This document shows positions 1-10,866 of a stretch of DNA of 64,000 nucleotides, piece by piece. The stretch's first letter is position 1, and each line of letters opens with the position of its first letter. Made by a program: the position numbers and the translations under genes. The notes beneath the pieces were generated by a model. That model worked only from the letters and a program-made list of their open reading frames with translations, had not been told where the DNA came from and searched no databases. This DNA is from Medicago truncatula (Eukaryota > Streptophyta > Magnoliopsida > Fabales > Fabaceae): contig NC_053043.1 in NCBI RefSeq assembly GCF_003473485.1, forward strand, positions 13,960,001 to 14,024,000, read 5' to 3'.

Positions 1-277
1 CGGTATCTCCACCCAATTTTCTTTTACACGTTGTTGAGTGTTGACCCTATCCTTATTTTTGGACTAATAAGGTTTGACTATTATTAGTATATATAAATCC
101 TTCAAAAAATTAGTATATATATGAAAATTTTGAAAAAAAAAACAGCAGGAGGGGCCCGACTATTAATAAATCATTGATAATTAAGTTTTTTGTTTTTGAA
201 GGAAAAATTAAGTTTTTTTGTTAAAAAACTGTATATTAAATCAATCTTGCGACATAGTTACCGCAAAATAAAAACTA

Positions 278-602
278 GGTAAAATTACACAATTCGTCCT
301 TTAACTTAATTTTAAGTAATACTTTCGTCCTTTATCTTTTTTTGTCTCGAATTAGTCCTTTATGTTATAAAATGACAATATTTTTTCATTTTTAATGAGA
401 TTTTTTCTATGAAATATGAGTTTCTTGATTTGTATAATGAAGTTTTGGGTTTGTTTGAGTTTGATGGTTTTTTTGATATTTTTTTTTATAAAATAGAATA
501 ACTTTGTTGACATTTTATAACATAAAGTATTAAATTGGGACAAAGAAAAAAGATTAAGAACAAAAGTTTTATTTAATTAAGGACGAATTGTGTAATTTTG
601 TC
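278..602. mobile_element. Foldback MITE, MULE-like, 325 bp
   Basis: The two ends are long imperfect inverted repeats: the left arm begins GGTAAAATTACAC and the right arm ends GTGTAATTTTGTC, and similarity runs for roughly 95 bases inward. It is flanked by TAAAAACTA (269-277) and TAAATACTA (603-611), a 9-bp duplication with one mismatch. The 9-bp length is typical of Mutator-like elements. No coding capacity is visible. Confidence 0.6.
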
Positions 603-728
603 TAAATACTAACAATTTTATTTTACATAAAATCTCTCTCCTCTCATAAAATTCCTCTAGTTTATTCCCACCCTTTATATAATACCACCCTTCATGCATA
701 TAAATTAAAAAAAATTGTAGTTTTAAGA

Positions 729-860
729 TCCTCGGCAATTAAGTGCCGATGTGTTATTTTTTCTTTTTTCGTAGGCAGTTAACTGCCGAAGGAACTTCGG
801 GAGTTAACTGCAACTGATTCATTATTTCGATAGTTAACTGTCGATGAGCATTTTCGTCTT
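729..860. repeat. Cluster of palindromic GGCAGTTAACTGCC motifs
   Basis: Four imperfect copies of the palindrome CGGCAGTTAACTGCCG occur here within about 130 bases, several degraded. A related pair lies at 49012-49070. The motif contains the GTTAAC palindrome. Its function is unknown. Confidence 0.5.
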
Positions 861-909
861 TTATTGGTGTTTCTCAACCTTATAACATGTGTCAATAGCA
901 ATTCTCTTA

Positions 910-1523
910 GGGTGTGTTTGGTTGTGGAGAGAAAGTGATAAGAGAGAAGTAGGTGAGAGAGAGTTTGAGAAGAGAGAAAGATGTGAGAAATAAAGATGAT
1001 TTGATGTAGTGTTTGGTATAAAAGAAAGAGATGAAAAATTGAGAAGAGAGAAGTGTTGATTATTTTTAAAAGTACAAAAATACCCCTTGAAATAAAAATC
1101 TTTGCCTAAAACTACTCTATTTTATATTTAATTAAATTTATGGATTGATTAGCTTAATTAGTTATATGGGTTATTTTACTAATAATATTAACAAGGTAAG
1201 TTAATTTATTTAATTATTATTTAAATGAGCCTATTGTGAAAAAGGAAGAAAGAATCACGTGACAACATTGCATAAAAGACAAAAAAAAAAAAAAGTGTTG
1301 TTCTCTTAAATTGAAGGGCATAAAAGGCAAAAACAACAAAACAGTAACTTCTCTCCTGTTTCTTCGCTAATTAGGGGAGAACAAAAAATGCATGGGACCC
1401 ACACCAATTTTGTCCCTCTTCTCTCTTTCTCACCTTTGCCAAACTAGAGAAATGCCACACTTCTCTCCTCTTTCTCTCCTTAGTGTCTCTCTCTTCTACA
1501 TTTCTCCTCTACCAAACAAAGTG
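910..1523. mobile_element. PIF/Harbinger (Tourist-like) MITE, 614 bp
   Basis: The left end GGGTGTGTTTGGTTG pairs with the right end CTACCAAACAAAGTG, and both ends are followed inward by purine-rich (left) and pyrimidine-rich (right) tracts. The flanks are TTA (907-909 and 1524-1526), the 3-bp target duplication usual for PIF/Harbinger. It lies about 320 bp upstream of the IBR3-like start codon, so it may form part of that gene's distal promoter. No transposase is encoded. Confidence 0.55.
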
Positions 1524-1844
1524 TTAGAGAGAGTACACACCAAGTTAGTTGAAATTTCAACTGATCCAGTAAAGTGGTTTGAAAAATATGTGTTGAAAAC
1601 TCTGTCATTTACTATCCTACAATCACGACCAAAATGGCAAAGATCAAATAAATAAATTATCATATTATTACGTAAACGTTTGAAAAATCAATTCAACCAG
1701 ACAGACAAAAACATCTTTGTAATCATCATCGGCGTCTCAGATTGATTTGATTGTCTTCAACACATCACTGCTACTTACACCCCCCCAATTCTATCTTCTT
1801 CTGCATCTCTCTCTCTCTGTTATAGATCAAATTTGGATTTGGAT

Positions 1845-4800
1845 ATGGCGGGGAATTCACCTGACTCTCACCATTTCAACCATGACTCTCTCCTCCGCTA
1901 CTGTTCTTCCAACGTTTCTGGCTTCCCTCTTTCTCCAACTCATTTCAATCTCTCCCAGGTTCCATTTTTCATTCATTTTTTGCATTTTTTATCCATCTGG
2001 GTCATCTTCGTTTGCATCAAAATTTATTCTTTTTGTGTTTGATTTTTTTGAATTGTTATATAGTTTGGACATGGACAGTCTAATCCAACATACTTGATGG
2101 AAGTTGGTTCAAATGGATCCATTGTCAAGAAATATGTTCTTAGAAAAAAGCCTGCTGGGAAATTGTTGGCTTCAGCTCATGCTGTTGAAAGAGAGTTTCA
2201 GGTTTGTATATTTAATCATAATCGCTCATTCGATCTTTATTCATGTCATGGCTGATTATTGAGTGTTAACATGTTTTGGATTTCAAAAACTTGTTGGTAT
2301 ACAATAAGACATATTTGGATAAGCAACTTAATTAATTGCTTATAGTATAAATAGGCACTCGTCATATAAGTGTTTATGTATAAGCTATTTCTATAACAAA
2401 AGGTAAAATAAAGTCGATTTTTTTATATAAGCTATATGCTATTTTCATAAACTATTTTGACGAGCTTGTCGAAGTAAGCTGAAAAGAACTTATGGACATG
2501 CCATAAGCTCTTCCAAATAGTCTTACAATTGTTTATGTCAGTAGATAAGCTCAAATTAGCCAATCTGAAGAGGCCTGTAACAAATTGATAGATGGTTGAA
2601 ACTGTGTTAGACTGTTAGTGAGAGAGAAAATTGATTGTTTTCTTTTTTGTCCTTCAATTTACAGGTTCTCCAGGCTCTAGGCAATAATACCAATGTTCCA
2701 GTTCCTAAAGTTTTCTGCTTGTGCAATGATCCAGCTGTTATTGGAACACCATTTTATATTATGGAGTATTTGGAAGGACGGATATTCATCGATCCCAAAT
2801 TACCAGTATGGTTTGTTTATATGCATCTTTAGCGTTCTAAACTAAAATTACTGATTGCAGGACTGGATTGTCATCATGGTTTTAAATTGTGTTTGTGGTT
2901 GCAATTTTGTTAGGAACCTAAAATGCAGTTAAAATTGCAGTTGCAATGCCATTGCAGAGATCTCAAAATCCTTTTGAATTGCAGCTGCAGCTGCAGCTGT
3001 GGCTGTGGATCGCAATTGAAAACCATGATTGTCATTAGTTTTGTCGTTGATTGTGTTAAATGAATGTGTCAGGGTTTGGCGCCGCAGAGTAGGAGCACAA
3101 TTTATCGGGAAACTGCTAAAACCTTAGCTTCATTACATTCTGCTAATGTGGATTCCATCGGTCTGGGAAATTACGGGCGACGTAATGATTATTGCAAAAG
3201 ACAGGTAAGTTCTTTCACATATATCTCATTGTTTACGGTCAATGTTATGTCTTGAAGATGATTTTTTTTATCAAATGGATATATTTTATTAGGATAGGGA
3301 GAAGTACCATTTGACTGCTTGATAAACCTTGTATCACTGTATGGATTTATAGAAAAGTTGAACTCAAATGCATTGAACTTATATAAGCTACAAAAGAGGG
3401 GTTAGGTGAGGGTCAAAATAATTTTATTTTATCAGATACGAACTTGATAGGATTGTTTATTTATTTTAGATCGAGAGATGGGCTAAGCAATATGTCTCCT
3501 CAACCAGTGATGGTAAACCTGCAAGCAATCCGAAAATGTTTGCTTTGATTGATTGGCTACGACATCATATCCCTTCTGAAGATTCTTCAGGAGCAACAGC
3601 AGGTTTGGTTCATGGAGATTTTCGCATTGACAATCTTGTGTTCCATCCCACAGAGGTAAGATTCATTCGGTAAAACTATACACTTTACCAAAGTTCCGTT
3701 GGCTGAAAAACTAAGTCCTTTTTTTTTTGTTCTGATATTAATGCATACATTTTTCTATCTGGTAATGGTCAAAACTAGAGTATCATAACTATCATGCTAA
3801 GGAAACTGAAATTTATGTTGCCATGTGCATAATATTCTGGAGTCTAGACAGTGTTAAGATTAGCATTTTGGAGTAAGAATCCAGGTCTTATGCCTGATAA
3901 GTTTTTTTTTCTGCTGCAGGATCGAGTAATTGGCATACTTGACTGGGAACTATCTACCCTTGGTAACCAAATGTGTGATGTTGCATATATCTGTATGGTA
4001 TGTACTATATTTTGATGTTCTGAATCAAGATCTTGGTGCATAATGGTGGATTTGTTACATTGCGTTGCGTAGTTGTTTTGCACCTGATTTTTGTTTAGAT
4101 CTTGATAGATATATTTTTCATATATTTTTTTAGTTTGTTAAAATGCTCCCAAAACAGAATCATAGATACATAAATTGTTGATTAATTGAATTGTCAGCGT
4201 AATTCATGCTTTTTTTTCTTTGACAGTGTTATGTTAAAGATATTGGCGAAAAGAGCGTACAAGAAGGTATGGAACGTTCTGGATTACCACAGGGAATTCC
4301 TTCTCTACCAGAGTTTTTGGCTGAATATTGCTCTCTAGCAGTAAGTGCTGTTACTATATATTTTCAATTTGGAAGAAAATTCCTCTACTAAAGAATTCTA
4401 ACAATGAGTTTTTGATGCCAGGGAAGAAAGTGGCCTGTTGCTGAATGGAAGTTCTACGTTGCTTTTTCTTTTTTCCGAGGCGCTTCAATTTATGCTGGAG
4501 TGTATAATAGATGGGTTAAGGTATCCAAACTTGTTAGAGATGCTACTGTCATTTGAGTTTGGGATTTAGGCTCTGTTTAGATAAACAAATTATTTAAGCA
4601 CTTATCATATGCTTATGTATAAACTATTTCTATAGCAAAAGATAAAATTAAGTCAAACTGTTTTTATATAATCTATAAGCTCTTTTCATTAGCTATCCTG
4701 AAAATAAGCTGAAATCAGCATATAGGCATGTCATAGGTTGTTTTCTTAAGTTCTCTCAAACAGTCTCACAAGTGTTTATGGCAGTAGATAAGCTCAAATA

Positions 4801-7800
4801 GGTCAATCCAAACATATTCTTAATTATATGTGGCTTCTTTGTGTTCAATATAGGGTAATGCATCCGGTGGTGAGCGTGCTCGTTACACAGAAGTACTTGC
4901 TAATGGTCTCATCGAAGCTGCTTGGGAATTTATTGAACGCCAAGTTGTGCTTCCTCAGCACCCTCCTTCAGGTAGCTATACCAATGGGCTCTCACATTGC
5001 GTCACATATATTTTATTGCTGTAGCAGAAGCTAATCATATTACTACACTAATATCTGAGGTATTTACTTTTAACAAATCAGGTGTAAATGCAAAAGAATT
5101 AGTGCAGGACCTCCCAAATGAGGGAAGGTTTGCTCCTAGTCAAAAGGTTTTAGTGCTAAGGAATAAAATAATTAAGTTCATGGAGGAACACATATACCCC
5201 ATGGAAGAGGAGTTTTATAAACTTTCCCAATCAGAAGCACGTTGGACTGTTCACCCAGCAGAGGAAAAATTGAAGGAGTTAGCAAAGAAAGAAGGCCTGT
5301 GGAACTTATGGATTCCTGTACGTATCTATATTCTGTTCTTCTGTGATATATTTTATCTGTAATTTGTTGTTTCAGAAGCTTTTAACATCTTTCCATATGT
5401 TTTTGAAATATTACAGCTTCCTCCAAAATATTTAACCAACAGGCACTAATTTCTTTGTCATAGACCTTAGCAATTAGTGTTCAAGGGTTTTCACTGTTTT
5501 CTTTTCAACTTGCACACTATTATTTTATTTTTTTGGATAAGAAAATGTTAGTGGTTAGTTTCTTAGGAGGAGAAGGAATTTGTTAGCAGCAGGGGTCGAA
5601 CCCTGGACCTCCTTCTTAATACTCCTTCAGCGTCCCAACTCATACCACTAAGCTACATCTTAAGGGACCTAAGTTCACACTATTATTCAAATGTTTGATA
5701 ATCTGAAACAACGTTAGTATTTATGGGCCACTGAGAATGAACTAAACGTGTTGCTTTTAGAATGTGTTTATACTTCAAAGAGATTGTTACATAAATAAAC
5801 ATCTTTGCTCAAGCTTTGAGTTTCACATTGAGATATTATAATGCTTATGTAGAAGTTTCAAAATTGTGGAATCATTACAAGTATGTTTGGATAAACTTCT
5901 CGAGAAGTATGCATGGAAAAAGACCTATTAAAAGAATCTTGCGATAACCATCGGTTTTTAAACAAATTCCCATGTGAGTTGAAATTAACCGTTGCATCTC
6001 AAATTTTCAAAAGCTCATTCATTTAACTTTTCTATGAATATCTTCTCCATAACTGGAGAACCATAGATATAAGTTAACTAAGATGTTGCTATTTGCTAGA
6101 AACTAATCTAAACTTTAACTTATAGGTTGAAATGGTAGGGCATATTTAGATAGAATAAAATATAGGTAGAGAGAGCATGATAATCTTATAAGGAGAATAT
6201 ATTGATACCACTTATAATAATGTGAAACAAAATACTAAATGTTCTCTGTTTGGTATTATGTTTTTAGACTAAATCTTGTGAATGTGTGTTTGCTTGTATG
6301 CAGGTTGATAGTGCTGCGAGGGCAAAGAAAATTCTGTTTGATGGGAGCAATAATAATCTCTCTACTGATTCAAATGACCTATTGTTGGGGGCTGGTCTAA
6401 CAAATCTCGAATATGGATACCTTTGTGAGTTCATGGGTCACTCTCTTTGGGCTCCACAAATATTTAATTGTGGTGCGCCTGACACAGGTAACATGGAGGT
6501 AAGATGATATTATAGGTTTGCAAGGTTAATCAAATTTAACACTTTCTCTATCATCATTACATTTTTGTTCGATAAGGGTGTAATATTAGTCTTGCATTTT
6601 AGGTTTTATTGCGCAACGGAAATAAAGAACAAATGCTAGAATGGCTTATTCCTTTGCTTGAGGGGAAGATTAGGTCTGGATTTGCTATGACAGAACCGCA
6701 AATTGCATCTTCTGATGCAACCAATATTGAGTGTTCCATCAAAAGGTAGAATTATCTATAATCTTGAAGCAATACTTGTGCATGTTCTTTCCATTCAGCT
6801 GATTTAGGGCCTGTATTAATTGAATCATTTTAATTTATCTACTGACATAAGCACTTATGAGACTATTTGAGAGAACTTATGACAAGTCTATAAGTTGTTT
6901 TCAAATTATTTTCATTAGTTCTCCAGGATAACTTATGAAAACAGCTTATAGCTTAGATGAAAATAATTTGAATGTCTTTTATCTCTTGTCATAGAAATAG
7001 CTTATGCATAAATACTTCTATGATAAGTGTTTATGCTATAAGCGCTTAATTGAGCTGTTTATCCAAACAGAACCTTAATCAAGTTGAGTTTAGCTTCTCA
7101 ATTGAACTACCTATTTATGAAGCTATGAACTACCTATTTTCTTAATTTTTCTCTTTTCATAGGCAAGGAGATTCATATATTATAAATGGGACAAAATGGT
7201 GGACTAGTGGTGCGATGGATCCAAGATGCAGAATTCTTATACTCATGGTAAATATTTGGCTGAAAGTTATTGCATTATGAGTCAATATGCTATTTCATTT
7301 CATTAGAGATCAGATGGTGATCAAATACGTGGACACAGGGGAAAACTGACTTCAATGCTGCAAGGCATAAACAACAATCGATGATCTTAGTGGATACTCA
7401 GACTCCTGGTGTTCACATAAAGAGACCTTTGACGGTGTTTGGCTTTGATGATGCGCCTCATGGGCATGCTGAAGTAGTATTTGAGAATGTTCGTGTGCCT
7501 GCCACAAATATCTTAATGGGTGAAGGACGTGGATTCGAGATCGCTCAAGTAAGTTGAAAAACATTTCTTTTACTATAAATACTAGGACATGATGTTGACT
7601 CGAATAGAGTTATGCACTAGACCAAATTTTGTAGGTTAAAATTTCAATTGTTGAAGTTTTAGGATTAGTATTACAGGTTGAAGTTGTAGGATTAGTATTT
7701 TAGGAATAGAGATAGGGAAAGGAATACTCTAAGTAATTACATTATATTCATATTGTAATGTTTGATGTTATAAAAAAAGAGAGTATTAATCCTTGTTTAT

Positions 7801-8986
7801 ACTAATAATGGACTCTCAATCAAATTCAATAATGAAATAAGTGATCATATATAAGGAAAGAGGATATATCAAATTACACCAGTGTAGCACTTCGGAAATG
7901 TTACATACACACTCAATAACTTTTTATTGGATACATATTTTACGAAATTCACTGTTTGATTGAAAGTTTATATCATATATAGATAATCTCTAAATCATTC
8001 TCAAGTAAACAAAATACAATCAGGATTGAAAGTTTAACCCCTTGTCTATAAGGAAAATATGTAACCAATTAATCTTAAGTGATAAGCTAAGCAACCCTAA
8101 GATACAATCGTGATTTTATATGATATATAGTATGTTTCAAATAATCTAAAACAGCTTCAACTTTCATCTGTCAATTTCTCCCATGGCATAAAGAGTTAAA
8201 TGACTGTTCAATCACTTATCTATGATAGTTTGAATGTTTTCTACTAGGAGTTACATGTTTATGCAAATGACGTATATCTTGTATTGTTTGAGATACTTGC
8301 TAAAGTACCAAAAAGCATATTTTTCATCTTTTGCCGACTTGCATTTGCAGGCTAGGTTAGGTCCTGGAAGGCTGCACCATTGTATGAGACTAATAGGCGC
8401 TGCCGAGCGAGGCATGCAACTAATGGCTCACAGAGCTCTTAGTAGAAAAGCTTTTGGGAAAATGATTGCTCAACATGGTTCATTTGTTTCAGATTTGGCC
8501 AAGGTATTAGAGTTGAGCAAGTCAAAAATAAAAATATCTTTCAATTTCACTTTTTAAATGATCTTTGCTTACTAAGCTATCATTTGTTCAGTGCCGAATC
8601 GAGCTAGAGAAGACTAGGTTGCTGGTGTTGGAAGCCGCGGACCAGCTTGATCGGTATGGAAACAAAAAAGCTCGAGGGATAATTGCAATGGCTAAGGTAA
8701 ACTCTTGCTCCAATCTTCTGTTACTATCATTTCACTCATGATATGATTTTTCTTTCAAATCATCACTATGGCTGGTCTTGGAGTGTAGGTAGCTGCGCCA
8801 AAAATGGGATTGATGGTGCTTGACATGGCCATTCAAGTGCATGGAGCAGCTGGTGTATCATCTGATACTGTCCTGGCTCATCTGTGGGCAGCTGCGAGAA
8901 CGTTGAGAATCGCAGACGGCCCGGACGAAGTTCACTTGGGTACCATAGGCAAGTTAGAATTAGAAATACAAAGAGCCAAGCTTTGA
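1845..8986 (+). CDS. IBR3: Acyl-CoA dehydrogenase with N-terminal APH-like domain (IBR3/ACAD10 type), 17 exons
   Basis: Coding exons: 1845-1958, 2064-2201, 2665-2805, 3073-3204, 3470-3655, 3920-3997, 4227-4340, 4422-4520, 4854-4971, 5082-5317, 6304-6498, 6603-6745, 7163-7247, 7339-7548, 8351-8503, 8592-8696, 8789-8986. They join in frame to about 814 residues, close to Arabidopsis IBR3 (about 824). The N-terminal half is an aminoglycoside-phosphotransferase/choline-kinase-like fold with the HGDFRIDN catalytic loop (223-230) and a metal-binding ILDWE (243-247). The C-terminal half is an acyl-CoA dehydrogenase with the FAD/substrate motif FAMTEP (544-549). The protein ends in AKL, which fits a PTS1 peroxisomal signal. 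Arabidopsis IBR3 acts in peroxisomal beta-oxidation of indole-3-butyric acid to auxin; the same role is inferred here. The ATG at 1845 follows a CT-rich leader and gives the family-like N-terminus. No frameshift is seen. Confidence 0.93.
2308..2577. mobile_element. Tourist-like MITE in intron 2 of the IBR3-like gene
   Basis: This copy shares internal blocks with the elements at 4569-4819 and 6807-7074, including runs like AAGTGTTTATG, AAGCTATTTCTAT and CATAAGCTCT. TAA flanks both sides (2305-2307, 2578-2580). The terminal inverted repeat is weak in this copy. Confidence 0.45.
2875..3027. mobile_element. hAT-like MITE, 153 bp, in intron 3 of the IBR3-like gene
   Basis: The element starts CATGGTTTTAAATTG and ends CAATTGAAAACCATG, an inverted terminal repeat. 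It is flanked by a perfect 8-bp duplication ATTGTCAT (2867-2874 and 3028-3035), the size produced by hAT transposases. The core carries repeated GCAGCTGCAG and TTGCAGTTGCAA-like palindromes. Confidence 0.75.
4569..4819. mobile_element. Tourist-like MITE in intron 8 of the IBR3-like gene
   Basis: The left end is GGCTCTGTTTAGATAAAC and the right end is GGTCAATCCAAACATATTC. TTA duplications flank it (4566-4568, 4820-4822), consistent with PIF/Harbinger mobilisation. It belongs to the same family as 2308-2577 and 6807-7074. Confidence 0.6.
5536..5680. repeat. SINE-like fragment in intron 10 of the IBR3-like gene
   Basis: The stretch contains GGGGTCGAACCCTGGACC, which resembles a tRNA-type B box, followed by a segment reading ACCACTAAGCTACATC, similar to segments at 27401-27420 and 61144-61160. 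No clear A box or target duplication was identified, so the assignment is tentative. Confidence 0.3.
6807..7074. mobile_element. Tourist-like MITE in intron 12 of the IBR3-like gene
   Basis: The left end is GGGCCTGTATTAATTGAATC and the right end is CTGTTTATCCAAACAGAACC, flanked by TTA at 6804-6806 and 7075-7077. Internal blocks such as AATAGCTTATGCATAAATAC match the other two intronic copies, in the opposite orientation to 4569-4819. Confidence 0.6.
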
Positions 8987-9759
8987 GAACAAATAGAAAG
9001 TCACCAAATAAAAGCTCATGAAGGGGAATTCACAACCCCACTAATAAAGTGCTCTAAGGAAAAAACAAAGCTATATCACAATAGCAGTGTTCTGAAATGC
9101 TTTTTGGAAGCATTATGTAATGTGTAAGAGTTTTTTTTTTTTTTTTTTTATCAAAATAAGCTTTCTCATTGAATATTCCTGGTATGTGACTCGTTTAATT
9201 TTGAAGACTTACCTGTCTTAAATATAAGCGAAAAAAATACACCTTTGGTGAAAAAAAATATAAGCAAGTTTAACTACTTTTTACTATATTTAACTTTGTC
9301 ATTCCTAAATTACTTCTTAATAATAAAAATTTTACTTTATAATAACTTTTTTATTTTCATGAAACAATTTCTTATGAAGGACACTTTTGAGAATGCACTT
9401 TTTTTTATGAGATCAATAAAACTAATTGCACTTAACTAATTTTTTAATAAATTTGAAGTTAGTTACTCGCCATCTTGTGCCTTTAAGACATGTTGAGAAA
9501 CCAAATACAGTCAAACTAGTGGTTAGCATAACCCTTACGTGATCTACATTTGGTTTTTTAACATATGTCGTAAGGCAACCGGTTAACACTTCCTAGAGTA
9601 ACTAACTTATATGAGCTGGGGGAGAAGCGGTGAGGGAGAAGACGACTTTACCGATGTAAATCTTGTGCTCTCAATGTTATTTCCACCATTTTTCAAATGC
9701 CAATTTGAAATGGCACCCGAAGCAGAGTTTTTATTTTATTTTATAAGTAAAGTAGATTA

Positions 9760-10070
9760 ACCTACCAATTAGCATAGACAAGATTCATACTTCTTCCTAC
9801 CAGTTAGTCTATCAATTATCAACCACTACTACAATATTCATTATCTTCCTATTGAAAACAATGGTGTTGCGCTCCATCCAAATGCACCACACTGTAGCTA
9901 GCCAAAACAGATGAGACACCTTCCTACCATTCTTCCCTTTGCAAACCTCTTTGAAGAATAAAAAATTGTCAACCAATTCATCTCTCCACCTCGTTGTGAT
10001 CCAATTTATCTAGTTAAAGATAAGCTCCTTGTATTACTCTAGTCTTTGGACAGCGTGCAAATAAATGACT
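9760..10070 (-). pseudogene. Remnant of a LINE-type reverse transcriptase C-terminus
   Basis: On the minus strand, about 9850-9955 reads through a segment containing KGKNGRKVSHLFWLATVWCI followed by WMERNTIVFNRK. This resembles the H-x-W-x2-IW-x2-RN-x3-F pattern near the C-terminus of plant non-LTR reverse transcriptases (zf-RVT region). Stops interrupt the frame on both sides, so it is a dead fragment. No poly(A) tail or target duplication was found. Confidence 0.55.
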
Positions 10071-10680
10071 AACTTTTTTTATACTAGATCTTTATATTTT
10101 ATTAACTTTGGTAAATACTAATACAACATCTCTAAGACCATCTATAATGGATGCTTAAATGGTTCTCCCGTGTACGCATCCCACATTTTATAATTAATAT
10201 TTAATAAGCATTTTATTAATCAGATGATTGAAGATGGTTTAGTTGGCGTCTTTATATAAGGACAATTTGTAAAGTGGGACGACTCTTAATTTAACTAATT
10301 TGTATGATTTTATAGAAGTTTATTTATAATCCATAAAATGGTACTAACTAGGTTGGATTTAGCGAAAAGGGTTACACTCTCGCAACATGGCAATTTAAGA
10401 TTCGAATTTTGGTTGAAAGTGGTACAGACTTACTAGGAATATGCACATAACACTGATCATTTAAGGAGTACCAAATAACAATTCAAATACCTAACGTAAC
10501 ATATCCATGAGGACCATGACCATGTAACAACAACAAACTGCAAAGACTATGCATGCACGCACGTATAATCAATTCCACGATTCAATGACATCCTCTAATC
10601 AATTATAATTATCACTTTACTTAACAATTTAATGCCAAAATTGGCCAGTTACTAATTTTAGCTAATGTTATAATCCAAGT

Positions 10681-10750
10681 TTAGGAGTTAAGTATTACAA
10701 TAACACGATTTTTGTAACAGATTCCCAACTATTTTTCCGTTTGACAAGGT
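10681..10750 (+). promoter_or_regulatory. Shared PME promoter block, PME-A copy
   Basis: The block carries TTAGGAGTTAA and then CCCAACTATTTTTCCGTTT followed by ACAAG. The same two motifs occur in the same order upstream of PME-B and PME-C, while surrounding sequence is more diverged in this copy. A TATA-like AATATATAG follows near 10794. Confidence 0.55.
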
Positions 10751-10840
10751 AAATTAACATACATTTTGTGGTAAAATTAGTTCTATACATGTGAATATAT
10801 AGAATCAATGTCACAAATTAAGAACTTAGAGTAAGACTAA

Positions 10841-10856
10841 GCCCTCTTGATAGGGC
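10841..10856 (+). promoter_or_regulatory. Small 5' UTR hairpin of PME-A
   Basis: GCCCT (10841-10845) can pair with AGGGC (10852-10856) around a six-base loop, ten bases before the start codon. It is the short counterpart of the larger nested hairpins before PME-B and PME-C. Confidence 0.4.
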
Positions 10857-10866
10857 ATTTTGAAAT

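Larger units (their letters stand above)
8987..10866. other. Intergenic region between the IBR3-like gene and PME-A
   Basis: The first 140 bases are probably the 3' UTR of the IBR3-like gene and end before a long T run at 9131. A LINE remnant lies at 9760-10070 and the PME-A promoter occupies the last 200 bases. The rest is AT-rich, and no other gene was recognised. Confidence 0.6.

Noticed and set aside
1392..1655. An 87-codon plus-strand frame upstream of the IBR3-like gene
   Set aside because: It is formed by the pyrimidine-rich right end of the 910-1523 MITE and has a composition of Ser/Leu/Pro runs with no protein similarity.
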